From positions 1,835,367 through 1,899,366 of the forward strand of contig NZ_JAEVYN010000002.1 in NCBI RefSeq assembly GCF_016807185.1: a stretch of 64,000 bases of DNA, read 5' to 3'. A model generated the notes under the pieces. It had not been told where the DNA came from, made no database searches, and worked only from the letters and a program-made list of their open reading frames with translations. Position 1 is the first letter of the stretch; each line of letters opens with the position of its first letter. Of this stretch, positions 53,983 through 62,948 are shown in pieces. The DNA is from Leptolyngbya sp. Cla-17 (GTDB taxonomy: Bacteria; Cyanobacteriota; Cyanobacteriia; Leptolyngbyales; Leptolyngbyaceae). A program made the translations under genes and the position numbers.

Positions 53983-54025
53983 TACAAGAAACCCCTTTGT
54001 TCAATTAACAAAGGGGTTTCTTGTA
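53983..54025. terminator. Bidirectional intrinsic terminator
   Basis: A perfect 19-bp stem: TACAAGAAACCCCTTTGTT (53983-54001), a 5-nt loop, and its exact complement (54007-54025). It separates the convergent DUF6761 and grx4 genes and can serve both. Confidence 0.9.
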
Positions 54026-54069
54026 CTTATCAAGTATGAATGGCGATCGCTAGCGGTTGAGAGCGATCG

Positions 54070-54393
54070 TCAAGATGCCAGCGCCACTTCTACTATCTGC
54101 TGCAACTCACCTTTCTGATAAAGCTCAATCAGAATGTCAGAGCCGCCCACAAATTCTCCATTCACATAGACTTGTGGGATAGTGGGCCAATTGGAAAACG
54201 CTTTAATTCCATCTCTGATTTCAGCATCTGCCAAAACATCAATTGTTTCAAACGGAACTCCCAAAACGTTGAGAATTTGAACAACGTTGTTTGAAAAACC
54301 ACATTGGGGCATCAGTTTATTCCCCTTCATAAAAACCATCACTTTATTGTTTTGGACCAAGTTTTCAATCCGTGCTTTAGTTTCTGGAGTCAT
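54070..54393 (-). CDS. grxD: Monothiol glutaredoxin, Grx4/GrxD type
   Basis: This 107-aa protein has active site QCGFSNN (CGFS), with glutathione-binding FMKGN, WPTIPQVYVNGEFVGGSDI. CGFS glutaredoxins bind [2Fe-2S] clusters as homodimers or with BolA. The bolA gene is directly upstream on the same strand, with 68 bp between, so the pair is transcribed together and should form the Grx4-BolA complex for iron-sulfur delivery. Confidence 0.95.
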   Translation of the reverse strand: MTPETKARIENLVQNNKVMVFMKGNKLMPQCGFSNNVVQILNVLGVPFETIDVLADAEIRDGIKAFSNWPTIPQVYVNGEFVGGSDILIELYQKGELQQIVEVALAS

Positions 54394-54461
54394 ACATCTA
54401 CTTTAGGTAATGGGTTATTTAGTTAACTATCAAACGCTGAATATTTATAGGCTTTGCGAAG

Positions 54462-54716
54462 CTAAACAGTTTGCTTAGCAGACTCCCATGCTTCGGGCGT
54501 ATAGGTTTTGACTGCCATTGCATGGATCGCTCCGGTTAACATTTCAGTTTGAATGGCATTGTAAACAAGCTGATGCTGTTGAACCAATCGCTTTCCTTCA
54601 AAAACTGGAGATACCACAATCACTTCGTAGTGTTCACCATCGCTCGTCACAACCTGAACGTGAGCATCGGGTATCTCAACTTTAATCATAGCTTCAACCT
54701 GATCGGGGCTGACCAT
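54462..54716 (-). CDS. bolA: BolA family protein
   Basis: This 84-aa protein has the class II KH-like fold: VSPDQVEAMIKVEIPDAHVQV, GEHYEVIVVSPVFEGKRLVQQHQLVYNAIQ with the conserved His used in cluster binding (QQHQLVY). The C-terminal IHAMAVKTYTPEAW is typical. It pairs with the CGFS glutaredoxin gene downstream. Confidence 0.93.
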   Translation of the reverse strand: MVSPDQVEAMIKVEIPDAHVQVVTSDGEHYEVIVVSPVFEGKRLVQQHQLVYNAIQTEMLTGAIHAMAVKTYTPEAWESAKQTV

Positions 54717-54870
54717 CGACCCTCCTTATCTTGTTGAGTGACTCAACCTAGTTTAACGATTTAAAACTGATTTGATGTATTTGCTTGAGGTTTTACTTGA
54801 AATCTCTCAATATCGAAAGCCAAAAAGTAAAAATTATGGATTAGAAGCAGTTTGCTGCTCGACTGGTCAT

Positions 54871-55494
54871 TTATCTGGCAGAGGTGGGGGCAGGGGCAGA
54901 GCCATCGGCACGAGGTCGAGGAAAAGGAGAATCTACAAAGCCAAGTTCAAAAAGCTGTTGATAAGCTCTTTTACCTAAATCACGAGTGGGTTGTTGACTG
55001 CGGATAATTTGCACCAGTAGGGGAACTGCCAGCTCAGACTGGTTTTGAGCACGATGCACTAATGCAAGTTGATAAGTTGCATTATCTCGCATTTCGGCGG
55101 TGTCTAAAGCTTTGCGGCGATGTCCATCCGCAATTCGATTATCAATTCCAGAAAAACTGCCTGCGAGTTCTTGATAGAAGTTGGAAAGCTGGTTAAAAAC
55201 TTGACGTGCTTCCTGAAATTTTTTCAGCGCTAGGGGATAATTTTGGGAGGAAACAGCACTGTTGGCTTCCTGCATCAGCTTTGTACCGCCTTGCAAGCTG
55301 AGAATCCCAGTTTCTTGGCTAGTAGGGCTGACAACGTTGGGAGCATTTGGATCAATGGGCTTCGCCTGGTTCGGACCCGTTGGCAATTCCTGCGCCGATA
55401 AAGTTTCGGGCTTAAAGACGCTGGAAGCGATCAGAATCGACAAGGATGTCAAACTAGCAATGTGAAGAAAACGAAGCATTCCAGAGGATTTCAT
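54871..55494 (-). CDS. Secreted TPR-like hypothetical protein
   Basis: This 207-aa protein has a signal peptide (MLRFLHIASLTSLSILIASSVF...LSA-Q, with ATG 55494 or 55479 as start), a Pro/Asn-rich stretch (about 35-60), then helical repeats LMQEANSAVSSQNYPLALKKFQEARQVF and NATYQLALVHRAQNQSELAVPLL that look like two TPR units. The C-terminus is Pro/Ala-rich. Probably periplasmic; function unknown. Standing 154 bp upstream of bolA, it is on the same strand. Confidence 0.7.
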   Translation of the reverse strand: MKSSGMLRFLHIASLTSLSILIASSVFKPETLSAQELPTGPNQAKPIDPNAPNVVSPTSQETGILSLQGGTKLMQEANSAVSSQNYPLALKKFQEARQVFNQLSNFYQELAGSFSGIDNRIADGHRRKALDTAEMRDNATYQLALVHRAQNQSELAVPLLVQIIRSQQPTRDLGKRAYQQLFELGFVDSPFPRPRADGSAPAPTSAR

Positions 55495-55856
55495 GAGGCA
55501 ACGTTGCTAAAGGAAACGGGAATTAGTTGAACTCATGTATATTACCACTGCAACTTGTCATGCGTCGAAGTACCTAATTGTTCTTGCTAGAAACGGAGTA
55601 GTCGGGATGGTGAATATAGAGTGCAAAGTGGGGATCTCAAATCTTCGTGGCGCATCCATATCCAGCAGGTATGTCTATTCCAGCAATTGAGCATGTCTAC
55701 CACATGTAATAACCACTATGGATACTTTGATTTTAAGAGAGGAGCCTTTTGAGAAAAACTTGGAGTAGTCTGGAGAGGCGATCGCGCCTTTTCTTATAAT
55801 CGCGCTAACGAAAATTCAGTCTATAGCAATTTGTAGCAACTGCTTGAGGTGCCTCT
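55495..55856. other. Intergenic region upstream of the S8 protease
   Basis: This 362-bp stretch has no gene seen. A perfect -10 hexamer TATAAT lies at 55795-55800, 57 bp before the protease ATG, without a clear -35. Both divergent promoters should be here. Confidence 0.4.
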
Positions 55857-57968
55857 ATGACGAACCAAACTCCTTCTCAATCCGATTCTGCTCCTCCCAA
55901 CCAATCGATGCCAGAGGCGAGTATGGGTAGGGTTCTTCAGCGAGGTGGGGAAGAATTGCTGATTGAAAAGGTGAGCGATCGCTTTACGGTGAAAGCGTCG
56001 GATCATTCAGTGATGGTGGATTTGGTCAAGCCGCTTCCTGCTGAAGTCAGCACAGAACAGGGTCCTCAGCAGCTAACGGAAATTGTGGTGGAGCCAGGTC
56101 AGCGCGATCAGGTGATGCAGCAAGTGCGCGAGTCGGATCAAGTAGACTACGCCAGTCATGTCTATCAATTTCAAGATGATCCAATGTCGCGGGTATACAT
56201 GACGGATCAAATTACGGTGCAGTTTGCGCCACAGATAAGCCCAGAAGCGATCGCCCAAATTGCGACCGAGGTTGGATTACAGCAGGTAAAACCTGTGGTG
56301 GGTATTCCCAATACGTTTGTCTTTCAAGTCACGGCTGCTGCCCAAGAAAATCCTGTGAAGGTGACTAATCGTTTGATGCAGCGATCGGAAGTGTTAGTTG
56401 CTGAACCCAATATTGTGGTTGAGTCGCAGTCTCTCTATCGTCCGAAAGATCCGATTTATTCCAAACAATGGCACTTAAATCATAATGGCGGCTCTGATTT
56501 GGCACCCAACTCTCACATCTTTGCAGAACAAGCCTGGGATTTGACTAGAGGTGTGCGATCGGTTGTGGTCGCCATTATGGATGATTCCGTCGATTTAAAC
56601 CATCCCGATTTCCAGGGTGCTGGCAAAATTGTTGCTCCACGGGACTTTAAGGACAATGATTTTTTGCCCATGCCCGGTGAACCCGACGATGATCATGGAA
56701 CGGCTTGTGCGGGTGTTTCTGTGGCTGAAGAAACAGGTAAAGGTGCAGTAGGCGTTGCTCCTGGCTGTGCTCTCATGCCCCTCCGCACCAGCGGATTTTT
56801 GGATGATGAATCCGTTGAGAGTTTATTTGATTGGGCGATGACCAAAGGAGCCTCCGTCATTTCTTGCAGTTGGGGACCCTCGGCAGTGTATTTTCCCTTA
56901 TCGCTACGGCAGCGGAATGCGCTATCTCGTGCTGCTAGCGAAGGGCGAAATGGTAAAGGTTGTGTGATTATGTTTGCCGCTGGTAACGCCAACCGCCCGA
57001 TCAATGGCAAGGTAACCGAGCAAGGATGGCCCAATAACGCTTTGAGGGGAGCAACCGATTGGCTGAACGGATTTGCTATTCATCCTGATGTGATTGCGGT
57101 TTCGGCTTCCACAAGCCTGAATCGCAAAGCCGCCTATAGCAACTGGGGCAGAGAAATTTTAGTGTGTGCCCCTAGCAACAATGCGCCTCCTGGATTTGGT
57201 TTGCAGGGGGTGGGCTATGTCTACACGCCACCCGCTGTGCGGGAAGAGTTAGTCGGATTAGGCGTTGTCACCACTGATCGCTTGGGGCAGCCGGGTTATG
57301 ATTCGGGTGATTTCACCTCTGATTTTGGTGGCACTTCTAGCGCCTGTCCAGTAGTGGCGGGAGTGGCGGCGCTCGTTCTGTCTGCCAATCCAGACTTAAC
57401 AGCGATGGAAGTCAAGCAAGTGTTACAGCAAACCGCTGATAAAATCGTTGATCCGAATCCAGATCCACAGTTTGGGTTTCGCAAAGGCACCTATGAAGTT
57501 GGAGGACGCTGTGACTGGTTTGGCTATGGGAAGGTCAATGCATTTAAGGCGACTCAGGCAGCAGTGCAAAGAAGAGTACTCGCGATCGCGCCTTCTCGTC
57601 AAATTCAGCTATCTAACTCCACCAGTCTAGTAATTCCTGACAATAATCCCCAAGGCATTATCAGCCCGATTCAAGTCACGGAGACTAGCTCAGTTCGCAC
57701 CATTCAAATCAATTTAGAACTGCAACACAGCTTTTTAGGTGATCTGGAAGTTAGCCTAATAGCTCCTTCTAAGCAAACCGTACTGCTGCAAGCCCGTACC
57801 TTAGGTTGCAGAACGACTTGGCAGGCAACCTATTCTCCCCAATCTACTCCAGCGCTAAGTCGATGTGTGGGTCAATCGGCCCAAGGAACCTGGCAACTTA
57901 AAGTCGTAGATGCGGCTTTGGGAGACACTGGCACCTTGAAAAATTGGCAATTGACTCTAGGCTTATGA
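55857..57968 (+). CDS. Subtilisin-like (S8) serine protease with C-terminal P-domain
   Basis: This 703-aa protein has an N-terminal pro-like region (about 1-205), then the S8 domain. The catalytic Asp is in VVAIMDDSVDLNHPDF, His in DDDHGTACAG, Asn in MFAAGNANRP, Ser in GGTSSACPVVAGVAAL; all four are present. The last about 120 residues form a P-domain (proprotein convertase type: IQINLELQHSFLGDLEVSL, GTWQLKVVDAALGDTGTLKNWQLTL). It resembles the calcium-dependent protease PrcA of Anabaena. No Sec signal peptide is visible at the N-terminus, so it may act inside the cell. Calcium dependence is inferred from the family. Confidence 0.92.
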   Translation: MTNQTPSQSDSAPPNQSMPEASMGRVLQRGGEELLIEKVSDRFTVKASDHSVMVDLVKPLPAEVSTEQGPQQLTEIVVEPGQRDQVMQQVRESDQVDYASHVYQFQDDPMSRVYMTDQITVQFAPQISPEAIAQIATEVGLQQVKPVVGIPNTFVFQVTAAAQENPVKVTNRLMQRSEVLVAEPNIVVESQSLYRPKDPIYSKQWHLNHNGGSDLAPNSHIFAEQAWDLTRGVRSVVVAIMDDSVDLNHPDFQGAGKIVAPRDFKDNDFLPMPGEPDDDHGTACAGVSVAEETGKGAVGVAPGCALMPLRTSGFLDDESVESLFDWAMTKGASVISCSWGPSAVYFPLSLRQRNALSRAASEGRNGKGCVIMFAAGNANRPINGKVTEQGWPNNALRGATDWLNGFAIHPDVIAVSASTSLNRKAAYSNWGREILVCAPSNNAPPGFGLQGVGYVYTPPAVREELVGLGVVTTDRLGQPGYDSGDFTSDFGGTSSACPVVAGVAALVLSANPDLTAMEVKQVLQQTADKIVDPNPDPQFGFRKGTYEVGGRCDWFGYGKVNAFKATQAAVQRRVLAIAPSRQIQLSNSTSLVIPDNNPQGIISPIQVTETSSVRTIQINLELQHSFLGDLEVSLIAPSKQTVLLQARTLGCRTTWQATYSPQSTPALSRCVGQSAQGTWQLKVVDAALGDTGTLKNWQLTLGL

Positions 57969-57989
57969 CTAACGTCAAGTTGGTGAAAA

Positions 57990-58811
57990 TCACTCGTGTT
58001 CTAAATTCTCTAAAGCCAACGCGTCCATGGCGGCTTGAAGATCGGCTGTGAGCCGCCTCGCGTTTTGTTTATGCGAACCCTGGCAATAGTCAGGAACACG
58101 AAGCGGCGTGCCAATGACAACGCGAACCGAACTACGCCAAGGCACTAAAGAGTCGCTGTAATGAATGTTAATAGGTACTACTTGAATACCAAGGTCGGTG
58201 CAGCCGGTTTCTGCTTGAATTGCCAGTCTCGCCAACCCTGGTTTCAGGGATTGAACGCAAGTCTCTCGAAAAATATTGCCTTCAGGAAAAATTACCAGTG
58301 TTTCGCCCGCCTCTAGTAACTCCACGCCATGCCTTAGACTCGCGATCGCCGGACGGTCTGTATTAACCGGAAAACCACCCATACGCCGAATAAACCAGCC
58401 TTGCAGCCCAGTGACTTCGTTCGCCGATACCATAAAGCGCAAATGTCGTCCGGTTATATCATGTCCTGCGGCATAAGGCAACGTCATAGCATCCCACCGA
58501 GAGCGGTGAGTTGGAGCCAAGATCACCGATCCACTAGAAGGTAACCGCTCTCTGCCAATCACCTCGATCCGCTTAAAGTAGATCGGCAACACAAAATAGC
58601 GTCCCAACGGATAAAACATCGCCATTAACCAATGCAAAACGCGCGAAGGAGCAGGAGGAGCGGCTTTTTTGATAGGTGATAAATCAGCAGGTTTTAGTGG
58701 TTGAGAGGATGAACAGTTACCCTCAAAGGACTCAGGTTTTTTTTCGTCTTCAACAGGAAAAACAGACTTAAAGAGAAATTCAAATGGATACAGGGAGTTA
58801 AGCGATCGCAT
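57990..58811 (-). CDS. plsC: 1-acyl-sn-glycerol-3-phosphate acyltransferase (PlsC family)
   Basis: This 273-aa protein has motif I HRSRWDAM (HX4D), motif III VIFPEGNIFRE, and VPINIHYSDS; RMGGFPVN (motif II) is present too. It acylates lysophosphatidic acid to phosphatidic acid in membrane lipid synthesis. A longer N-terminal part (about 1-60) precedes the domain and includes one hydrophobic segment near HWLMAMFYPLGRYFVLPIYF. It converges on the S8 protease gene, 21 bp apart. Confidence 0.88.
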   Translation of the reverse strand: MRSLNSLYPFEFLFKSVFPVEDEKKPESFEGNCSSSQPLKPADLSPIKKAAPPAPSRVLHWLMAMFYPLGRYFVLPIYFKRIEVIGRERLPSSGSVILAPTHRSRWDAMTLPYAAGHDITGRHLRFMVSANEVTGLQGWFIRRMGGFPVNTDRPAIASLRHGVELLEAGETLVIFPEGNIFRETCVQSLKPGLARLAIQAETGCTDLGIQVVPINIHYSDSLVPWRSSVRVVIGTPLRVPDYCQGSHKQNARRLTADLQAAMDALALENLEHE

Positions 58812-58933
58812 GATGCTAATAAAAAGCGGTTAGATGCAGAGACAGTAATCGGTATATCCACCGTAGATGCACCCAGACGACCTGTCTTCATACCTGGGAC
58901 AGTTTGCGTGGTGTCATTGGAGAGATTCCATTT

Positions 58934-59428
58934 TTACGAGGAACGACGATTACCAAACCATGATTGCAATTGCTGACGACAGGAGGTTTCTAAGATACCA
59001 CCAATTACCGGAAAACGATGATTTGAGCAAGCACTATCCGGTAAATTCAGCACACTGCGAATGGCTCCAGCTTTAAGATCATCTGCGCCATACACCAACG
59101 TTCCTAACCGCGCCAATATCAAGGCACCCGCACACATGGGACAAGGCTCCAGGGTGACATAAAGCGTGCAACCATCTAAACGCCACGTATTGAGGGTATC
59201 CCCAGCAGCGCGAAGGGCGAGAATTTCAGCATGAGCAGTGGGATCGTGGTCACGTTCTCGGCGATTTTCTGCCTCGGCGATCGCCTGTCCCTGTGGGTTA
59301 ATAATCACTGCACCGACTGGGACATCACCGGCATCTCCTGCCGCATCAGCCAGGGCGATCGCCCGCTCCATCCAGCGGCAGTGGTTTTGATACTCTGGGT
59401 CATCCAGTAAATACTTCCTGCCAATCAT
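58934..59428 (-). CDS. tadA: tRNA-specific adenosine deaminase TadA
   Basis: This 164-aa protein has zinc-binding and catalytic motifs THA-type: DPTAHAEILAL (His and proton-shuttle Glu) and LEPCPMCAGALI (two Cys). VPVGAVIINPQGQ is typical of TadA. It converts A34 of tRNA-Arg(ACG) to inosine. Its ATG overlaps the stop of grxC (ATGA at 59425-59428), so the two are translationally coupled. Confidence 0.95.
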   Translation of the reverse strand: MIGRKYLLDDPEYQNHCRWMERAIALADAAGDAGDVPVGAVIINPQGQAIAEAENRRERDHDPTAHAEILALRAAGDTLNTWRLDGCTLYVTLEPCPMCAGALILARLGTLVYGADDLKAGAIRSVLNLPDSACSNHRFPVIGGILETSCRQQLQSWFGNRRSS

Positions 59429-59730
59429 GCAGATTGCAGCAATGGATCAAGCTGACCTTGAGCATCTAAAGCATAAAGATCATCACACCCGCCCACATGC
59501 TGATCGTTAATAAAAACTTGGGGTACACTGCGACGACCCTGAGATCGCGCCGCCATTGCCGTCCGTGCGGCTTCATTCCCATCAATCTTGTGTTCAGTGT
59601 AATTCACGCCTTTCCACCACAGCAGCAGCTTGGCACGAATGCAAAATGGGCAAGTCTGCCAGGTATAAATTTCTACATTGGCATTGATTTTTTCTGGATG
59701 GCGGCCGAGTAAGGAGTTAAGCAGTTTCAT
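59425..59730 (-). CDS. grxC: Glutaredoxin 3 (dithiol)
   Basis: This 101-aa protein has the dithiol site TCPFCIRAK, then RRSVPQVFINDQHVGGCDDLYAL (cis-Pro and glutathione-binding GG). It reduces disulfides with glutathione. The N-terminal about 17 residues (MKLLNSLLGRHPEKINA) are an extension; ATG 59730 is the only ATG before the domain. First of a two-gene unit with tadA. Confidence 0.93.
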   Translation of the reverse strand: MKLLNSLLGRHPEKINANVEIYTWQTCPFCIRAKLLLWWKGVNYTEHKIDGNEAARTAMAARSQGRRSVPQVFINDQHVGGCDDLYALDAQGQLDPLLQSA

Positions 59731-59833
59731 GGTAAATAGTGGTGAGGATCGGTGAGTTCTAATTTTTGAGTTTTGTACTCTGCACTTTGGACTCCAGGAC
59801 TTTACACTTTGTTGTAAACGCTAATTCTTCGTT

Positions 59834-60877
59834 TTACTGCGCTATTGCTTTTTCTAGCACTTCTGCATGGATGAGGGCGCGATCAACAAGAAATTGAATC
59901 TGGTCAGAGGACAGGGGGTCGCCATTGGCGTAATGTTCTAGCCAAGTTTGGCAAATGGCGTTAGGGTCGGTCGGGATCTGGTCGAGTTCCCATCCTGGCA
60001 AATCAAGGTCACGCATTAACTGGCTCACCTTGGGATCATAGCTGAGCGCAAAGCAGCGACACTCGGAGGCGGCAGCCATGATCAGCCCGTGGAACCGCAT
60101 GGCGATCGCCATTTCTACGCCCCGAAACAACCCTTTTAGCTGCTGGGGATCTTCTATCATCAGCACCTTGGAACCTGGAATCTGAGGCTGCATGGCTTCG
60201 GCGATCGCCAAATCCTGAGATCGTTGAAACGGCACCAGCAAAATACAAGCTTGGGTCGCCTGCTGAAACAGGATCAAAGCGTGGGTCAACGCCGCAAGAT
60301 GTGCTGGAGTGAGTTGAGGATGAATCCGAAGATTGACTGCAACTCTCGGAGCAGGCAAATCCCAAAGTCCTTGAACAGGACTGCCTGTCATCGCCCAAAC
60401 CGGATCAGGTGCCAGCGTAAATGGAATGCCCCATTGCGATACCCAGTTAGCAGAACGACTATCGCGCACACTGATTGCATGACAGCGAGAAAAGGTTTGT
60501 TGAGCCAGCCATTGAGTAAAGGGACGGTGAAGCGGTCCAATGCCCTGCGCCCAAGCGATCGTGGTTAAGCCCATGCGTTGCGCCAACTGCATCAGCCCAG
60601 TGTAATAAAGCGGACTGAAGGCACTAGTGGCATCTTGGATCAGGCTGCCACCTCCCCAAATAAAAACCTGCGATTGACGCAGCGCGTTGAAAACCACGAT
60701 CGCGTTGTTTCGGTCAATCGCCTCTACCCCAAAGCGATCGTGGGTTTGACTGGGATTACCCGACAGCACCACAGGCGTAACCGTTTTAGGTAACAGTTGC
60801 AGCAGTGATGCCAATAGCGCTTCATCACCGCCGTTTCCCTTACCGTAGTAACCACATAAAACCGCCCGTGTTCCCAT
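59834..60877 (-). CDS. csaB: Polysaccharide pyruvyl transferase CsaB
   Basis: This 347-aa protein starts MGTRAVLCGYYGKGNGGDEALLASLL, with VFIWGGGSLIQDATSAFSPLYYTGL, AWAQGIGPLHRPFTQWL, VSVRD-type SVRDSRSANWV and AMRFHGLIMAAASE. CsaB adds pyruvyl ketals to cell-wall polysaccharide, a mark that SLH-domain proteins bind at the surface. Cyanobacteria have many SLH porins, so a role in anchoring outer membrane to peptidoglycan fits. It is divergent from DUF2499. Confidence 0.93.
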   Translation of the reverse strand: MGTRAVLCGYYGKGNGGDEALLASLLQLLPKTVTPVVLSGNPSQTHDRFGVEAIDRNNAIVVFNALRQSQVFIWGGGSLIQDATSAFSPLYYTGLMQLAQRMGLTTIAWAQGIGPLHRPFTQWLAQQTFSRCHAISVRDSRSANWVSQWGIPFTLAPDPVWAMTGSPVQGLWDLPAPRVAVNLRIHPQLTPAHLAALTHALILFQQATQACILLVPFQRSQDLAIAEAMQPQIPGSKVLMIEDPQQLKGLFRGVEMAIAMRFHGLIMAAASECRCFALSYDPKVSQLMRDLDLPGWELDQIPTDPNAICQTWLEHYANGDPLSSDQIQFLVDRALIHAEVLEKAIAQ

Positions 60878-61034
60878 AGGTAGTAGATTTTGAACGAGTT
60901 ATAAATTTTGTTCGCGTTGTATTTCCGTAGGAAATATTTTGAGTGAAGATTCACCCGCAGCCTTAAGTCGAATGACTCCCTTACTAAACTATCCTGAAGA
61001 CAGCCCCTATCGATACATTCGCTCTGCATTTCCT

Positions 61035-61343
61035 ATGAACGCTTTGTCAATTCCTACCTGGATTATTCATATTTCAAGTGTTGTTGAATGGATTGCTGCC
61101 ATTTGGTTGATTTGGAGCTATGGAGAGGTGATCAACAATCCAGCTTGGAAGGCACTTTCGTTTGGCATGTTGCCTGCCCTTGTTAGCGCCATGTGCGCCT
61201 GCACCTGGCACTTTTTTGATAACCCTTCGTCGCTCGCTTGGCTAGTTACGCTACAGGCGGCAATGACTGTTTTGGGAAATGTGACTGTCATGCTAGCAGC
61301 CTGGTGGATTTGGCAAAGCGCTCAAACGAAGATAGACGGCTAG
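61035..61343 (+). CDS. DUF2499 domain-containing membrane protein
   Basis: This protein is about 102 aa; ATG 61035 (MNALSIPTWIIHISSVVEW) fits the family better than TTG 60939 or ATG 60972. It has three hydrophobic segments (HISSVVEWIAAIWLIW; ALSFGMLPALVSAMCACTWHFF; LVTLQAAMTVLGNVTVMLAAWWIW). The family is found in cyanobacteria and plastids; function unknown. Thylakoid or inner membrane. The next membrane gene follows 21 bp on. Confidence 0.85.
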   Translation: MNALSIPTWIIHISSVVEWIAAIWLIWSYGEVINNPAWKALSFGMLPALVSAMCACTWHFFDNPSSLAWLVTLQAAMTVLGNVTVMLAAWWIWQSAQTKIDG

Positions 61344-61364
61344 TCATTCAGTATTAGGGTGTTT

Positions 61365-61775
61365 ATGAAAGATTGGATTGTGCCAACGTTGGGAGCACTG
61401 GTTTTTTGGGGCTTTTGGGGCTTTTTACCAAAAATTACAACGACCTATCTCGCGCCTCGGAGCGCCATTGTTTATGAAGTTCTAGGCGCAATTGTATTGG
61501 CGATCGCCATGCTAATTTCTCTTAATTTTCAGCCCCAGGTTCACCCCATTGGCATCGGCTTGGCAATGACCACTGGAATGCTGGGGTTTGCGGGTGCCTT
61601 TTGCTTTCTCACCGCCGTGCTCACAGGTCCGGTAACACTGGTAGCGACTGTTTCTGCCCTCTACCCAATCGTGAGCATTTTCCTTGCGATCGCCTTCCTC
61701 CACGAAACCATCACGCTCCAGCAAGGGATCGGGATTGTGCTGGCAATAGTAGCAATGATCCTAGTAGCAGCATAA
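61365..61775 (+). CDS. EamA-like half-size transporter
   Basis: This protein is about 136 aa; ATG 61365 is preferred over GTG 61359. Four to five hydrophobic segments (VPTLGALVFWGFWGFLP; AIVYEVLGAIVLAIAMLISL; MTTGMLGFAGAFCFLTAVL; YPIVSIFLAIAFL; GIGIVLAIVAMILVAA) and the EamA end LHETITLQQGIGIVLAI. Full DMT transporters have two EamA repeats; this has one, like SMR-type dimers. Substrate unknown. It may be co-transcribed with DUF2499. Confidence 0.85.
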   Translation: MKDWIVPTLGALVFWGFWGFLPKITTTYLAPRSAIVYEVLGAIVLAIAMLISLNFQPQVHPIGIGLAMTTGMLGFAGAFCFLTAVLTGPVTLVATVSALYPIVSIFLAIAFLHETITLQQGIGIVLAIVAMILVAA

Positions 61776-61855
61776 GGAAGTGCAGAGTGCAAAGTACGGA
61801 GTGTGAAATGTGATATGTCGAAAGATCCCAAACCCCGTACTCCAAACCCCGTACT

Positions 61856-62233
61856 CTACTCCTTATTCCCTTCTATCCCATGTTGCTTCAGTTCTTCTAA
61901 GGTCACATGTTTCAGAGCGGCGGCATGGGTCGATGCGAGAACCACAGGTGGTGCAACTCCGTCATCTAAAGCTTCTTTCCAGCGGGAGGCACACAAACAC
62001 CAGCGATCGCCCGGTTTCAATCCGGGAAAGCCATAGGCAGGCATGGGAGTCGATAGGTCATTGCCTTGTGCTTTGGTATAGGTCAAAAATTCTGCGGTAA
62101 CTTGGGCACAGACGACATGCACGCCCACATCACCGCTGCCTGTAGTGCAAAGTCCATCGCGGTAATAGCCCGTCATGGGCGAGGTGCAGCAAAGCTCGAG
62201 CGGTTCACCCAATACGTTTTTGGCTTCAGTCAT
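61856..62233 (-). CDS. DUF2237 family protein
   Basis: This 125-aa protein has NVLGEPLELCCTSPMTGYYRDGLC, HVVCAQVTAEFLTYTKAQGNDLSTP and WCLCASRWKEAL, with several conserved cysteines that suggest metal or disulfide binding. Widespread family with no firm function. Cytosolic. The end (EGNKE) is at a poorly conserved tail. Confidence 0.88.
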   Translation of the reverse strand: MTEAKNVLGEPLELCCTSPMTGYYRDGLCTTGSGDVGVHVVCAQVTAEFLTYTKAQGNDLSTPMPAYGFPGLKPGDRWCLCASRWKEALDDGVAPPVVLASTHAAALKHVTLEELKQHGIEGNKE

Positions 62234-62435
62234 GATGATTGCCTCGCTAAACCCTGATCTATCGTAGTCAACTTCGTTCTAATGGTGAGCAATGGTGTTT
62301 TAGAATCATTGCTAAAAAGCGTGATCGCCTACCCAAAAAAAGATTCACTTGGGCCGTGATGGGGCGATCGCTGAAGACTATTGCCCAAGCTGTTTGAGCA
62401 TAGATTGGGGATGATCTCAGCGATCGCTCCTTCGT

Positions 62436-62720
62436 CTACATTTCTATTTTCACACCCTTCCAGAAGGCAACATAGCCTTTGATGTTTTTCGCTGCATCCT
62501 TTGGTTCGGGGTAATACCATGCTGCATCTTTGTTTGCTTGCCCATCTACAACCACGTTGTAGTAGCTAGCAGTACCTTTCCAAGGGCAACCGGTGTGGGT
62601 GTTGCTTTCCTCAAAATAGTCTTTGTTGAGCGAGTCGGGTGGGAAGTATTGATTGTTTTCAACGACTTCACAGTGGTTGCTTTCGGCGAGGACGGCACCG
62701 TTCCAGATAGCTTTGGGCAT
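62436..62720 (-). CDS. DUF427 domain-containing protein
   Basis: This 94-aa protein starts MPKAIWNGAVLAES. The DUF427 hallmarks are NQYFPPDSL, TGCPWKGTASYYNVVVDGQ and AWYYPEPKDAAKNIKGYVAFW. A small beta-tent fold; function unknown, with metabolic or stress roles suggested for relatives. 202 bp separate it from DUF2237 on the same strand. Confidence 0.93.
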   Translation of the reverse strand: MPKAIWNGAVLAESNHCEVVENNQYFPPDSLNKDYFEESNTHTGCPWKGTASYYNVVVDGQANKDAAWYYPEPKDAAKNIKGYVAFWKGVKIEM

Positions 62721-62948
62721 TGTTAAGTAATCTCGTTGAATGGTTCGCCTTTAGCCTATCGAAGTGCCACTTGTTTTTGCAACGCGATCGCGCGAAGTAG
62801 TTAAAGTGCAATAACAACGGCTAAGGGCTGTATATCAAGCGTTTGAGTCAATTTTTTAATGGACTGAACCTGAGAAACTTATTGGAAAACTTGCCAAAGG
62901 TGGAGGTTGGAAGTTCAATAGCAGCTAGACCTTTTTGATTGCTGCCCT

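Noticed and set aside
54772..54978. Plus-strand 68-aa frame near the TPR-like protein
   Set aside because: Gly/Arg-rich nonsense sequence antisense to the end of the secreted TPR-like gene; no ribosome site.
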